A stretch of 64,000 bases of DNA from Phycisphaeraceae bacterium. GTDB lineage: Bacteria > Planctomycetota > Phycisphaerae > Phycisphaerales > SM1A02. The notes below the pieces were generated by a model. It worked only from the letters and a program-made list of their open reading frames with translations, searched no databases and was not told where the DNA came from. Shown here in pieces: positions 52,893 through 61,529 of this stretch (its first letter is position 1; each line of letters begins with the position of its first letter). A program made the position numbers and the translations under genes. The stretch covers positions 3,043,205-3,107,204 of the forward strand of contig CP054178.1 in the NCBI GenBank assembly GCA_015709595.1, read 5' to 3'.

Positions 52893-53228
52893 ATGTCCAC
52901 GACGAAGTTCGTACACGAAGGCGCGGCGATCGACTACACCCCCGGGGCCGATATCCCCGCGGGCACGGTCGTCGTGCAGGGCGAGTTGGTCGGCACCACG
53001 CGCGTCGACCTCAAGGCCAATCAACTCGGCTCGCTGGCGGTGCAGGGAGTCTTCGACTTTCCCAAGGCCGCCGGCGCAGGCACGGCGTTCACCGTCGGCA
53101 CGCTGGCGTACTGGGACGCGATCGCCAAGGTCGCCACCAAGACCGCCGCCGGCAACAAGGTGATCGGCAAGGCCGTGCGTGCCGCGGCGGATGCCGACAC
53201 CACGGTGCGCATTCGCATGTCGCAGTAA
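52893..53228 (+). CDS. DUF2190 capsid decoration protein
   Basis: A 111-residue protein matching DUF2190 (YTPGADIPAGTVVVQGEL, VFDFPKAAGAGTAFTVG), which decorates and stabilises phage capsids. ATG 52893 has GGAGG 7 bases upstream. An upstream ATG 52815 would add a Gly/Glu-rich leader of 26 residues. It follows the capsid gene. Confidence 0.75.
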   Translation: MSTTKFVHEGAAIDYTPGADIPAGTVVVQGELVGTTRVDLKANQLGSLAVQGVFDFPKAAGAGTAFTVGTLAYWDAIAKVATKTAAGNKVIGKAVRAAADADTTVRIRMSQ

Positions 53229-53250
53229 CCCCGGCGAGAGGAGGCTCGGC

Positions 53251-53631
53251 ATGGGTGACCTGCTCGAACAGGGCGCAGCGTTCCTCGACGACCAGCGGCA
53301 TCGGCACATGAGCCGCACCGTGGTCTACAGGCGCGGGGCAGACGAGAAGGAAGTCCAGGCCACCATCGGCCGCACGGAGTTCGAGCAGGCGGACGAGGCG
53401 GGCCTGATCCACCGCGTCGAGTCGCGGGACTTCCTCGTGCGGACGGCGGATCTGGATCTGGGCGCTGGTCCGATCCTCCCGCGGGCGGGCGACCAGGTGC
53501 GAGAGACGGTTGGTACGAGCGTGTTCGTGTACGAGGTCAACGCCCCCGGCGGGCAGCCGCCCTGGCGATTCAGCGACCCGTACCGGCGAGTGATGCGGGT
53601 TCACACGAAGTTCGTGGGCACGGAGGCGTGA
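53251..53631 (+). CDS. Head-tail joining-type protein
   Basis: A 126-residue protein. The beta-rich body (RTVVYRRGADEKEVQATIGRT in two stretches, DFLVRTADLDLGAGPILPRAGD) ends RRVMRVHTKFVG. The shape and position between the decoration gene and the tail genes match phage head-tail joining or stopper proteins of the gpFII/gp15 group. ATG 53251 has GAGGAGG upstream. Exact family uncertain. Confidence 0.6.
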   Translation: MGDLLEQGAAFLDDQRHRHMSRTVVYRRGADEKEVQATIGRTEFEQADEAGLIHRVESRDFLVRTADLDLGAGPILPRAGDQVRETVGTSVFVYEVNAPGGQPPWRFSDPYRRVMRVHTKFVGTEA

Positions 53632-53894
53632 TGACGGGAGCAAACGCACAGAACGGCACCAACGGCGGCAAGGCGTCGCTGCGCGTGCAGTGGGCGGGGA
53701 TCGTCGTCATGATCCTGTTTGCGGCGGGCGCGATGACGGTCCAGTGGGGCGTCGTCACCGCCAAGCTCCAGCAGGTCGAGAAGCGCCTGGACGAACTGAT
53801 CGTCGAGGCCCGGGCCCTGCGCACCGAGTACCAGGCGATCGAGCGGCGGGTGTCGTACCTCGAAGGGCGGCTGAATGGGAGGCCGGGGCAGTGA
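53631..53894 (+). CDS. Small single-helix membrane protein with coiled coil, holin candidate
   Basis: An 87-residue protein. One membrane helix (WAGIVVMILFAAGAMTVQW, about 22-41) is followed by a coiled coil (KLQQVEKRLDELIVEARALR). It resembles DUF-type phage proteins with a TM plus coil that act as holins, spanins or structural partners; a lysis role is a guess. It overlaps both neighbours (TGATG and GTGA). Confidence 0.55.
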   Translation: MTGANAQNGTNGGKASLRVQWAGIVVMILFAAGAMTVQWGVVTAKLQQVEKRLDELIVEARALRTEYQAIERRVSYLEGRLNGRPGQ

Positions 53895-54328
53895 GCACTA
53901 TCGCAGCCATTGCCGACGCCGTCGCCGCGCACATCAACGCCGGGACGTACTCGCGCCCGGTGAGCGCCAAGCGGATGTACCAGCCCGCCTTCACGCTGGA
54001 GGACCTCAAGGACCTGCGCGTGTCGGTCGTGCCGCGGACGGTCGGCATCTCCGCCGCCAGCCGTGACAGCAGCACCTTCGAGTGCATCATCGACGTGGGC
54101 GTGCAGCAGAAGCTGCCGGCCCCCCACGAGGGCGAGCAGGCCGAGATCGACGCTCTGCTCGACCTCGTCGAAGAGATCGCCGACCGCCTGCGGCTGGCGA
54201 GGCTCCCCGGCGCACCCGAGGCCGCGTGGGCTGGCATCGCCCACGAGCCGGTGGTGGCGAGCGAGTCGCTGGAGCAGCACCTGGTGTTCACCAGCGTCCT
54301 GAGCGTCACCTACCGGGTGCGGGGGTAG
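53891..54328 (+). CDS. Tail-completion-type phage protein
   Basis: A 145-residue protein. A mixed fold with TIAAIADAVAAHINAGTYS, RVSVVPRTVGISAASR and VFTSVLSVTYRVRG suggests a tail terminator or completion protein, judged mainly by position before the tail tube gene. GTG 53891 overlaps the preceding stop. No firm family match. Confidence 0.55.
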   Translation: MSTIAAIADAVAAHINAGTYSRPVSAKRMYQPAFTLEDLKDLRVSVVPRTVGISAASRDSSTFECIIDVGVQQKLPAPHEGEQAEIDALLDLVEEIADRLRLARLPGAPEAAWAGIAHEPVVASESLEQHLVFTSVLSVTYRVRG

Positions 54329-54331
54329 CCA

Positions 54332-54586
54332 ATGAGGAACTTCATCGCGCTGAAGATCGACCTGGACAGCACCTACGTATCGCTCTCGGCGACGCCGCTG
54401 GTGGCGACGTGCACGCTGACGTTCGCGCACACCAACACGCAGGACGCCACGCTCAAGGGGACCGACGGCAAGGAACTGCTGATCCCGCCGGGCGCGCAGT
54501 ATCGCCTGGAGCGCGTGGACCTGTCGCAGATCCAGATCAAGAGCAAGGCGGGCGAGTGCGCGTACGTGGTCGGGCACGGCGGCTGA
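54332..54586 (+). CDS. Small hypothetical tail-region protein
   Basis: An 84-residue, beta-rich protein (FIALKIDLDSTYVSLSATP, ELLIPPGAQYRLERVDLSQI). No known family. It starts 3 bases after the previous stop within the late operon and may be a structural accessory. Confidence 0.58.
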   Translation: MRNFIALKIDLDSTYVSLSATPLVATCTLTFAHTNTQDATLKGTDGKELLIPPGAQYRLERVDLSQIQIKSKAGECAYVVGHGG

Positions 54587-54625
54587 GCCCCCACCTCACC
54601 CCCACGAGAGGCAAGGAGACCGGCA

Positions 54626-55054
54626 ATGGCGATCAAACTGGGCATGGAGGCGGTCCTCAAGTACAAGGTCGGCGGGCAGGCCGGCGGCGGCGCGTGGACG
54701 GCCCTTGGCAACGTCAAGGACGTGACGCTCAACCTTGAAACCGGCGAGGCCGACGTGACCACCCGCGCCAACGCGGGCTGGCGGGCCACCGTCGGCACGC
54801 TCAAGGAAGCCAGCGTCGAGTTCGAGATGGTGTGGGACACTGGCGATGCGGGGTTCACCGCCATCAAGAACGCCTTCTTCAACAACGCCGTCATCGGCCT
54901 TCAGGTCCTCGACGGGACCAGCGGCCAGGGCCTTCAGGCGGACTTCTCGATCACCAACTTCTCGCGCAGCGAGGCACTCGAGGAGGCCATCACCGTCTCG
55001 GTCACCGCCAAGGTGACGTACTCGGCCACGGCGCCCTCATGGATCGGCGGCTAA
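54626..55054 (+). CDS. Phage tail tube protein
   Basis: A 142-residue protein of the siphovirus tail tube type. LGNVKDVTLNLETGEADVTTR and TLKEASVEFEMVWDT are the usual strands, and SATAPSWIGG-like ends recur in tube proteins. A ribosome site GAGGCAAGGAG lies before the ATG. With no sheath gene near, the tail should be non-contractile. Confidence 0.82.
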   Translation: MAIKLGMEAVLKYKVGGQAGGGAWTALGNVKDVTLNLETGEADVTTRANAGWRATVGTLKEASVEFEMVWDTGDAGFTAIKNAFFNNAVIGLQVLDGTSGQGLQADFSITNFSRSEALEEAITVSVTAKVTYSATAPSWIGG

Positions 55055-55083
55055 CTCACACGGCAATCAGTCAGGAGGCACGG

Positions 55084-55605
55084 ATGCGGGCATTTACCGA
55101 CAACGCGGGCAGGCAGTGGCAGGTCGAGATCAACGTCGCGGCCCTCAAACGGGTGCGCGGCCTCGTGCGCGTGGACCTCATGCAGCCCATCGAGGGCACG
55201 GGCGGGCTGCTGGAGCGGCTCGTCCGCGACCCGGTGCTGCTGTGCGATGTGGTCTACGCCCTCTGCAAGCCCGAGGCCGACACGCGCGGCGTCAGCGACG
55301 AGGACTTCGGCCGGGCGATGGCGGGCGACGCCATCGAGCACGCCACCGCGGCGGTGCTGGAGGAGCTCGTGTCTTTCTGCCCGAGCCCGAGGGACCGGGC
55401 CAACCTCGGGCGGGTGCTCCAGGCCACGCGGGAGGTGATGGACAAGGCGCGCGACCTGGCGACGCGGCGGATCGATCACCTGATCCAGAGCGGGGAACTG
55501 GATCGCCTGGCGGAGAGCGCGCTGGGCGAGGACCCACAGCCGCCGACGCCTGGCGGCACGTCTGGTACTGCGCCGGAGCCGTCGGCGTCGATCCCGGCCC
55601 ACTGA
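55084..55605 (+). CDS. Tail assembly chaperone, gpG-like
   Basis: A 173-residue protein between the tail tube and tape measure genes, the fixed position of tail assembly chaperones. VRVDLMQPIEGTGGLLERL and AVLEELVSFCPSPRDRANLG are helical. The end is Pro/Gly/Ser-rich. A second frame (-1) overlaps its 3' end and carries a conserved-looking continuation, so a frameshifted longer product is likely, as in lambda gpG-gpGT. CAGGAGG precedes ATG 55084. Confidence 0.72.
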   Translation: MRAFTDNAGRQWQVEINVAALKRVRGLVRVDLMQPIEGTGGLLERLVRDPVLLCDVVYALCKPEADTRGVSDEDFGRAMAGDAIEHATAAVLEELVSFCPSPRDRANLGRVLQATREVMDKARDLATRRIDHLIQSGELDRLAESALGEDPQPPTPGGTSGTAPEPSASIPAH

Positions 55606-55865
55606 CGCTCCGCGAGTTGATGGAGATGCTCGAAGGGCGGCAGCGACACGACTGGTCCATCGCTTCCTCGTGCCTCTCGGTCATCGCAAACCTGCACCGC
55701 GATCCCAGGCGCACGCGATCGTTCAAGCCCAGCGACTTCGACCCGTTCGCCGCCCACGCACGCCAACGCCCAGTCACGGTGCCCGTCTCGGTCCTCAAGG
55801 ACGTGTTCATCGACGGCAGGCTCCCCGCAATCACCCCCGCACCGACCAAGGAGGATCACAGATGA
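55530..55865 (+). CDS. Tail chaperone frameshift extension (gpT-like)
   Basis: A reading frame at -1 relative to the chaperone gene. It reads ADAWRHVWYCAGAVGVDPGP then LTLRELMEMLEGRQRHDW and RSFKPSDFDPFAAH, matching the second product of tail chaperone pairs. No ATG, GTG or TTG start occurs before ATG 55620, and that start would lose the conserved beginning; hence ribosomal frameshift in 55503-55605 is the best reading. No canonical slippery heptamer was recognised. The coordinates mark the conserved extent. Confidence 0.6.
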   Translation, partial: GPTAADAWRHVWYCAGAVGVDPGPLTLRELMEMLEGRQRHDWSIASSCLSVIANLHRDPRRTRSFKPSDFDPFAAHARQRPVTVPVSVLKDVFIDGRLPAITPAPTKEDHR

Positions 55866-56311
55866 CCACCCGCCACTATGTCTACCTCGCCGGCCTGGCG
55901 CTCCTCACGCTCGTGCTCGCGTCGTGCGCCGGGATCGACTTGGGCGACCTCGTCAAGGTCAAGACGCCCAACGCCATCCAGCAGACCACCGGCCTGCGCG
56001 CGACGCTCTCACTGAACGAGGCAGAGGCCGAGTACCAGAACTGGTTCAACCAGACGCAGGCCACCGGCGCGCAGTGGAAGGGCAACATCGAACGGGCCGG
56101 CGAGGTCCGCGGGCTGCTCGGGCAACTGACGCTCTCGGCCCTCGACACCGTGGGCCCGACCGTCGCGGGCCTGCCCGTGCTCGGGCCGGCCCTGCCCGCG
56201 CTCACCGGCATCGTCGGTCTGTTCATCGGATCGGGCCGTCTCCGCAAGGAGAAGGAGGCGTCGTTCAACAAAGGCCTGGAGAAAGGCCGCGGCCTGACGG
56301 GCGAGGCCTGA
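55862..56311 (+). CDS. Small lipoprotein-like phage protein
   Basis: A 149-residue protein. Residues 8-22 are hydrophobic and lead to LASC, a lipobox. The C-terminal segment VLGPALPALTGIVGLFIGSG is a second hydrophobic stretch, before a basic end (RLRKEKEASFNKGLEKGRG). A membrane-linked accessory (holin partner or superinfection protein) is possible. ATG overlaps the preceding stop and AAGGAGG lies upstream. Confidence 0.58.
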   Translation: MTTRHYVYLAGLALLTLVLASCAGIDLGDLVKVKTPNAIQQTTGLRATLSLNEAEAEYQNWFNQTQATGAQWKGNIERAGEVRGLLGQLTLSALDTVGPTVAGLPVLGPALPALTGIVGLFIGSGRLRKEKEASFNKGLEKGRGLTGEA

Positions 56312-56360
56312 TCGGTTCCCGGTCCCGGTTCCCCCCGCTCCAGCGAGCAAGGAGGCTCCC

Positions 56361-56606
56361 ATGCAGATCGTCCCCGGCAAGTTCATCCGCGTCCCCAACA
56401 AGCCGCCGTACCAGCACCCCGCCGCCAGCCCCGACTACTTCGCCACGCGGGGCGAGGTGGTGTGTGGCGGGCGGCGCGCGGATCTCGACCTGCTCTTCAC
56501 GCCCACGGAACTGCGCCGGGCCGCGCACCGGGCGCAGAAGAACCGCGAGGACATCCCGCCGGCGAAGCGGCGCACGCTCCTGGCCCTGATCCAGCGGCTG
56601 CTGTGA
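56361..56606 (+). CDS. Small hypothetical tail-region protein
   Basis: An 81-residue protein: GKFIRVPNKPPYQHPAASP then a charged helical end (PTELRRAAHRAQKNREDIPP). No family recognised. A ribosome site AAGGAGG lies before the ATG. Part of the tail operon, between the lipoprotein and gp10-like genes. Confidence 0.55.
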   Translation: MQIVPGKFIRVPNKPPYQHPAASPDYFATRGEVVCGGRRADLDLLFTPTELRRAAHRAQKNREDIPPAKRRTLLALIQRLL

Positions 56607-56635
56607 GGCGACTCGTGGGGGGCGGCGTGATCACC

Positions 56636-57067
56636 ATGCGGATCAAGGACGTGTTCTTCGACCGGCACGTCGTGATACGGGCGATGGACTCGGACAAGCG
56701 AAAGGTGCTCAGCCAGGCCGGGGCCTTCATCCGCACGGCGGCCCGCACGAGCATCCGCAAACGCAAGGGGACCGCCCCGCCGGGCAAGCCGCCGCACTCG
56801 CACGAGGGAAGCCTGCGGCGGCTGATCCTCTTCGGGTACGACAAGTCGAGTGATTCGGTCGTGGTCGGTCCCGTGGGGTTCGCCAAGAGCACCGCGCCCA
56901 AGGCGCTCGAGCACGGCGGCGAGACAGTCGTTCATCAACGCCGCCGGGGGCGGCTCGTGTCGCGGAAGGTGAAGATCGCCGCGCGGCCGTTCATGGTCCC
57001 GGCGCTGGAGAAGGAGCGGCCGAAGTTGCCGCTGCTGTGGCGCAACTCCATCCGGAAGGGAGGCTGA
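56636..57067 (+). CDS. HK97 gp10-like tail component
   Basis: A 143-residue protein. AFIRTAARTSIRKRKGTAP, PPGKPPHSHEGSLRRLILFG and ALEHGGETVVHQRR are typical of HK97 gp10-type minor tail or tail-completion proteins, where the conserved part is the GKPPHSHTG turn. ATG 56636 lies after a G-rich tract; GTG 56627 would add three residues. It ends 3 bases before the tape measure. Confidence 0.68.
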   Translation: MRIKDVFFDRHVVIRAMDSDKRKVLSQAGAFIRTAARTSIRKRKGTAPPGKPPHSHEGSLRRLILFGYDKSSDSVVVGPVGFAKSTAPKALEHGGETVVHQRRRGRLVSRKVKIAARPFMVPALEKERPKLPLLWRNSIRKGG

Positions 57068-57070
57068 TCG

Positions 57071-59065
57071 GTGGCGGACACGCGGGGCATCCGGGCCGGA
57101 CGGGCGTTTGTCGAACTCGGTGTGAGCGACAAGCTCAGCGCCGGGCTCCGCCGCGCCCAGAAGCGCCTGGAGGCCTTCGGCCAGGGGCTGCGCAGCGCCG
57201 GCACACGCCTGGCGGGCCTCAGCGCGGCGGCGGTCACGGCCCTGCTCGGGAGTGTGAAGGTCTTCTCCGGCATGGGCGACGCCCTCGACAAGATGATCCT
57301 GCGCACCGGCGTCAGCGTCGAGACCCTCAGCGAACTGGGCTTCGCCGCCGAGCAGGCTGGGGCGGACATGGAGACGCTGGAGAACGGCCTGAAGTTCATG
57401 CAGCGGTCGCTCGTGGACGCGGCGAAGGGCTCGGCGACCGCACAACAGGCGCTCTCGCTACTCGGCCTGTCCGTGGCCGACCTCGCGGGCCTCTCGCCGG
57501 ACCAGCAGTTCAAGCGCCTGGCCGATCGATTGTCGCAGGTCACCGACCCCGCGTTGCGCACCGCTCTGGCGATGGAGATCTTCGGGCGGGCTGGGACGAA
57601 GTTGCTCCCCCTGCTCTCCTCCGGCGCGGCGGGGATCGAAGAGTTGCAGGCCCAGGCCCGCAGCCTCGGCCTGACGGTGAGCACGCAGACGGCCAGGGAC
57701 GCCGCGGAACTCAACGACACGCTGAACATCCTCTGGCGCGTGGTCAAGCAGGGCGTCTTCGCCATCGGCGGGACGCTCGCGCCCACGATCAAGGAACTGT
57801 CGCAGCGGATCACCCGCGTCATCGTCGCCGCCACCGACTGGATCAAGCGGAACAGGGAAGTCGTCGTCTGGGCCCTCAAGGTCGCGGCGGGGGTCGTGGT
57901 GGTCGGGGCCGCCCTCATCGGCTTGGGCGTGGCCATCACCGGCATCGGCGCGGCGATGGGCGTGCTGGCGACCGTCGTCTCGGGCATCGGCGCGGCGTTC
58001 GGGCTGGTCGGAGCGGTGCTGGGCGCGCTGCTCAGCCCTATCGGCCTGATCGTCGCCGCCGTGGTTGGGCTGGGCGCTGCGCTCGTGGTCACCAGCGGCG
58101 CGGGCGGGGCGGCACTCGAGTGGCTCGGGGAGCAGTTCACACGCCTGCGCGACTGGGCCACCAAGGTCATCGGCGGCATCTCCGATGCCCTGGCCGCCGG
58201 CGACATCGCGCTCGCCGCCGAGATCCTGTGGCTGAGCCTGAAGGTCGCCTGGCAGCAGGGCATCGCGGCACTCAACAAGGTCTGGCTCCAGGCCAAGCAG
58301 TTCTTCGTCGGCACGGCCCAGTCCATGTGGTACGGGGCGCTGGCCGCCGCCGAGATCGGCTTCCACGCCATCGAGGTCGCGTGGATCGAGACGACCGCGT
58401 TCCTCTCCAAGACGTGGACCAACTTCGCCACCGGCTTCCAGAGGGTCTGGGAGCAGGCCTCGTCGTGGGTCGCCAAGCGGATGCTGGAGATCCAGGGGCT
58501 GTTCGACTCCGGGCTGGACGTGGACGCCGCGAAGAAGGCGGTGGACCAGCAACTCGAGTCCCGGCTCGTGGAACTCGAGGACGCCGCCCAGCGCGACGTG
58601 GCCGCGCGCGAGCGCCGCCGCGCCGCCGAGCGCGAGCAGGCGGCCGCCATCCACGAGGCCACGCTCGCGGCGATCGGCCAGGACTTCGAGAACGCGCAGG
58701 ACGCGCTCCGCAAGGACACGGAGGCGGGCCTTGCCGAGTCGCGTGCCGCCCTGGACGCCGCCAAGGAGCGCCTGGCCGCCGCGATCGAGGAGGCCCGGCG
58801 CAAGCGCGAGGCGGCGGACGCGGAGCGTGGTCCTTCCAGGTCTCCCCGCGACCTCATGGCCGAGTTCGAGGACCGCGTAGCCGGCCTGGGCGACCTGCTC
58901 GCCAAGGGGATCAGCGTGCGCGGCACATTCAACGCCAAGGCCGCGCAGGGACTCGCCGCGGGCAGCGACGCCGCCGAGCGCACGGCCCGGGCGACGGAGC
59001 AGACGGCCCGGCACACCAAGCGACTGGCCGATGCGGCGGGGACGGGCGGATTGTCTTTCGGTTGA
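57071..59065 (+). CDS. Tail tape measure protein
   Basis: A 664-residue protein that sets tail length. The N-terminal region has RAFVELGVSDKLSAGLRRAQ and GLRSAGTRLAGLSAAAVTALLG, the known tape measure start. Hydrophobic segments lie about 270-330 (VAAGVVVVGAALIGLGV, LLSPIGLIVAAVVGLGAAL). The C-terminal part is a long coiled coil (about 480-590, Glu/Ala/Arg-rich). Start GTG 57071. At the usual rate of about 0.15 nm per residue the tail would be near 100 nm. Confidence 0.87.
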   Translation: MADTRGIRAGRAFVELGVSDKLSAGLRRAQKRLEAFGQGLRSAGTRLAGLSAAAVTALLGSVKVFSGMGDALDKMILRTGVSVETLSELGFAAEQAGADMETLENGLKFMQRSLVDAAKGSATAQQALSLLGLSVADLAGLSPDQQFKRLADRLSQVTDPALRTALAMEIFGRAGTKLLPLLSSGAAGIEELQAQARSLGLTVSTQTARDAAELNDTLNILWRVVKQGVFAIGGTLAPTIKELSQRITRVIVAATDWIKRNREVVVWALKVAAGVVVVGAALIGLGVAITGIGAAMGVLATVVSGIGAAFGLVGAVLGALLSPIGLIVAAVVGLGAALVVTSGAGGAALEWLGEQFTRLRDWATKVIGGISDALAAGDIALAAEILWLSLKVAWQQGIAALNKVWLQAKQFFVGTAQSMWYGALAAAEIGFHAIEVAWIETTAFLSKTWTNFATGFQRVWEQASSWVAKRMLEIQGLFDSGLDVDAAKKAVDQQLESRLVELEDAAQRDVAARERRRAAEREQAAAIHEATLAAIGQDFENAQDALRKDTEAGLAESRAALDAAKERLAAAIEEARRKREAADAERGPSRSPRDLMAEFEDRVAGLGDLLAKGISVRGTFNAKAAQGLAAGSDAAERTARATEQTARHTKRLADAAGTGGLSFG

Positions 59066-59077
59066 ACGGAGTAGCGG

Positions 59078-59905
59078 ATGCCGATCGAGGTGCGAGAAAA
59101 GTTCGAGTCCCGCCGCCTGGTGAAGGCCGCCAACGGCGCCAACTCCTCGGCGGAGCTGGCGTACATCGTGCTCGGCACGGACAACGACATCGCCGCGCGC
59201 GACGCCCTCGAGGCCGAGGCCCCGACCAACTACGCCACGCTGCCCCGCCAGAGCGTGCAGATCGAGCCGCTGGGCCCGGGCCTGTGGGACGGCGTGGTCC
59301 GGTACGCCCTCGCGGGGGGCGGCGGCGGGGGCGGCCTGCCCACCGGCGAGTCGTCATTCCAGTTCGACACCGGCGGGGGCACGCAGCACATCACCCAGTC
59401 GCTGGCCACCGTGCAGCGCATCCCCGCGCCGGGCATGGTCGCGCCCGACTTCCAGGGGGCCATCGGCGTCAGCGCTGACGGCGTCGAGGGGATCGACATC
59501 ACCGTCCCCGTCTACCACTTCGCCGAGACGCACTACAAGCCCGACGTCCAGATCACGGGCGCGTACAAGGGCGTCCTCTTCAACCTCACCGGCAAGGTCA
59601 ACGGCGACTCCTTCCGCGGCTTTGCCCCCGGCGAGGTGCTCTTTATGGGCGCGAGCGGCTCGAAGCGCGGCAGCGGCACCGAGGCCGACTGGGAGATCAC
59701 GTACCGCTTCGCCGCCAGCCCCAACGTGACGGGGCTGTCGATCGGCCCGATCAACGGCATCAACAAGAAGGGGTGGGAGTACCTGTGGGTGCGGTACAGC
59801 GACCAGGAGGACACCGCCGCCAAGGCGCTGGTGAAGCGCCCCATCGCGGCCTACGTCGAGCGCGTGTACGAGAGCGGGAGTTTCGCGGCATTGCAGTTGG
59901 GATGA
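59078..59905 (+). CDS. Tail or tail-tip protein
   Basis: A 275-residue protein. A beta-rich start (REKFESRRLVKAANGANSS, AYIVLGTDNDIAARDAL) is followed by a Gly run (GGGGGGG), then a beta region (ITVPVYHFAETHYKPDVQIT) and WEYLWVRYSDQED. Position after the tape measure suggests a baseplate or distal-tail role. The Gly run foreshadows the low-complexity tracts of the last tail gene. No firm family. Confidence 0.62.
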   Translation: MPIEVREKFESRRLVKAANGANSSAELAYIVLGTDNDIAARDALEAEAPTNYATLPRQSVQIEPLGPGLWDGVVRYALAGGGGGGGLPTGESSFQFDTGGGTQHITQSLATVQRIPAPGMVAPDFQGAIGVSADGVEGIDITVPVYHFAETHYKPDVQITGAYKGVLFNLTGKVNGDSFRGFAPGEVLFMGASGSKRGSGTEADWEITYRFAASPNVTGLSIGPINGINKKGWEYLWVRYSDQEDTAAKALVKRPIAAYVERVYESGSFAALQLG

Positions 59906-59920
59906 CCCCCACGAGAAGAC

Positions 59921-60955
59921 ATGGGTGACGACCTCCGCAAAGTCCGGCCCGGCGATCCGCTCCGCATCCCCGCGCGGGCGTACAACGCCTTCGTCGATGC
60001 GGCGCTGGAGTCGAGGCGTCGCCAGCAGGACCGCCGCGCCGGTGAACTGTGGGACGGCGGGCGCTCCTTCATCGGCGGGGGCGTCGTGGCCGTGCGCAAC
60101 GACAGCGGCGCGGACCTGGAGCGCTACCACGCCCTGGCCATCGACAGGCCGCTCTTTCTTCCCGGCGAGGACGGCCCGGAGAAGTCCTTCCAGAACCGCC
60201 TGGCCTTCAAGGGCATCACGCCCACCGACGCGACGCGCCCGGGCTCCTTCGCCATCGCCCGCGAGCCGATCCCGCAGGGCCAGGTCGGCCTGTGCGTCGT
60301 CCACGGCGTCACGCCCGCGCGGGTGCTCATCGAGGACGAGGAGCACGCCTTCGCCGAGGTCGCCCCCGACGAGACGGTACTCACCTCCGCGGGCTCGGGC
60401 GGCACCGTCATCCTCTGGAAGGAGGAAGGCGTCGGCGAGAAATGGGCGCTGGTCGAGGTGGGACGGCCTCGTGGGGGCCGGATCGTCGCCATTCTCGGCG
60501 AGGCCCGCGAGATCGAGGGCGAGCGCTTCCGCTGGCGCTACCCGTGGACCGAGGCCGCCATCGACGGCGACCCCGGCAGCGACACCTTCGGTCGGTACAT
60601 CGCGCTGGAGGAAGGGCTGTCCTCCAAGGGCCCCGGCGGCGAGGAGGACCCGGCGCGCTGGGCGGTCAACAGGTTCGAGAGCCACCACAGCGAGGTGCCC
60701 GAGGAAGAACCCGAAGGCACCGACGGCTTCGGTGGCGTGCGCTCCCTCTTCGTGCCCGGGCAACTCGACCCGCAGGACCCCGCGGGCTACTGCCCGCGCA
60801 AGGCCGCGGTGCCGATGCTGCGCCCCATCCTCAAGGGCGTCGCGGTCGAGATGTTCGCCGAGCGCGACACGCGCGGCAAGACGGTCTGGGCGTTCCAGGC
60901 CCTCAACGGAATGGAGCTGGTCGAGTTCGATGTCCCGGTGTGGCTCTATGTCTGA
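59921..60955 (+). CDS. Uncharacterised tail-tip protein
   Basis: A 344-residue protein of unknown function. It begins LRKVRPGDPLRIPARAYNAF and has an acidic middle (EDEEHAFAEVAPDET) and a tail ending VEFDVPVWLYV. The mixture of charged loops and short strands suits a structural particle protein. It overlaps the methyltransferase gene by 8 bases. Confidence 0.6.
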   Translation: MGDDLRKVRPGDPLRIPARAYNAFVDAALESRRRQQDRRAGELWDGGRSFIGGGVVAVRNDSGADLERYHALAIDRPLFLPGEDGPEKSFQNRLAFKGITPTDATRPGSFAIAREPIPQGQVGLCVVHGVTPARVLIEDEEHAFAEVAPDETVLTSAGSGGTVILWKEEGVGEKWALVEVGRPRGGRIVAILGEAREIEGERFRWRYPWTEAAIDGDPGSDTFGRYIALEEGLSSKGPGGEEDPARWAVNRFESHHSEVPEEEPEGTDGFGGVRSLFVPGQLDPQDPAGYCPRKAAVPMLRPILKGVAVEMFAERDTRGKTVWAFQALNGMELVEFDVPVWLYV

Positions 60956-61520
60956 CCCCCACGAGGTTATCCCGGTTGACCTGGAAGCCCGCCGAGAGCA
61001 CGAGCGGAGGAAGTACGTCGCGCTCATGCCCACCGGCTACGGCTCGACCAATCACGGGCGGCTCGCGTACCGGCTCGTCCAGGGATTCAAGCCCCGGTTC
61101 GTCGTGGATTTCGGCTGTGGCCGGAACCTCTTCATCCAGCACCTGCGGCGGCTGGGGATCGACGGGCTCGGCATCGACTTCGCCTTCCCGGAGGCGGACA
61201 TCGTCGCGCCCATGCACCGCGTGCCGGTCTCCGCGGGCATCGCCGACGCGGTGACGTCCTTCGACGCCCTCGAGCACGTGCTCCCCGAGGAGGTGGACGA
61301 GGTCCTCGACGAGATGCGGCGGATCGCGGTGCCCGGCGGTCGGTTCGTATTCTCGATCTGCACGCGTGAGAGCAAGACGAAGGTCAACGGCGAGGGCCTG
61401 CACCCGACGGTGCGGCCTCTCAAGTGGTGGCTCGACCGGATCGGCCGCGTCGGCACGGTGCGCCAGGGACTGGGTGCGCCTCGTGGGGGGTACATCGCAG
61501 GGGTGTTCAACCATGCATGA
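60948..61520 (+). CDS. Class I SAM-dependent methyltransferase
   Basis: A 190-residue methyltransferase. Motif I is VVDFGCGRNLFIQHL, followed by GLGIDFAF (motif II) and VTSFDALEHVLPEE and EMRRIAVPGGRFVFSI (motifs IV-V). The fold matches small-molecule, sugar or protein methylation rather than DNA methylases, as DPPY is absent. It lies among tail genes, next to a DUF115-like gene, so a sugar or particle protein target is inferred. Confidence 0.85.
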   Translation: MSDPHEVIPVDLEARREHERRKYVALMPTGYGSTNHGRLAYRLVQGFKPRFVVDFGCGRNLFIQHLRRLGIDGLGIDFAFPEADIVAPMHRVPVSAGIADAVTSFDALEHVLPEEVDEVLDEMRRIAVPGGRFVFSICTRESKTKVNGEGLHPTVRPLKWWLDRIGRVGTVRQGLGAPRGGYIAGVFNHA

Positions 61521-61529
61521 GGGCTTCTC

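Noticed and set aside
55084-55605. Canonical X-XXY-YYZ slippery heptamer in the chaperone overlap
   Set aside because: None fits the zero-frame codons in 55503-55605; the frameshift call rests on protein conservation only.
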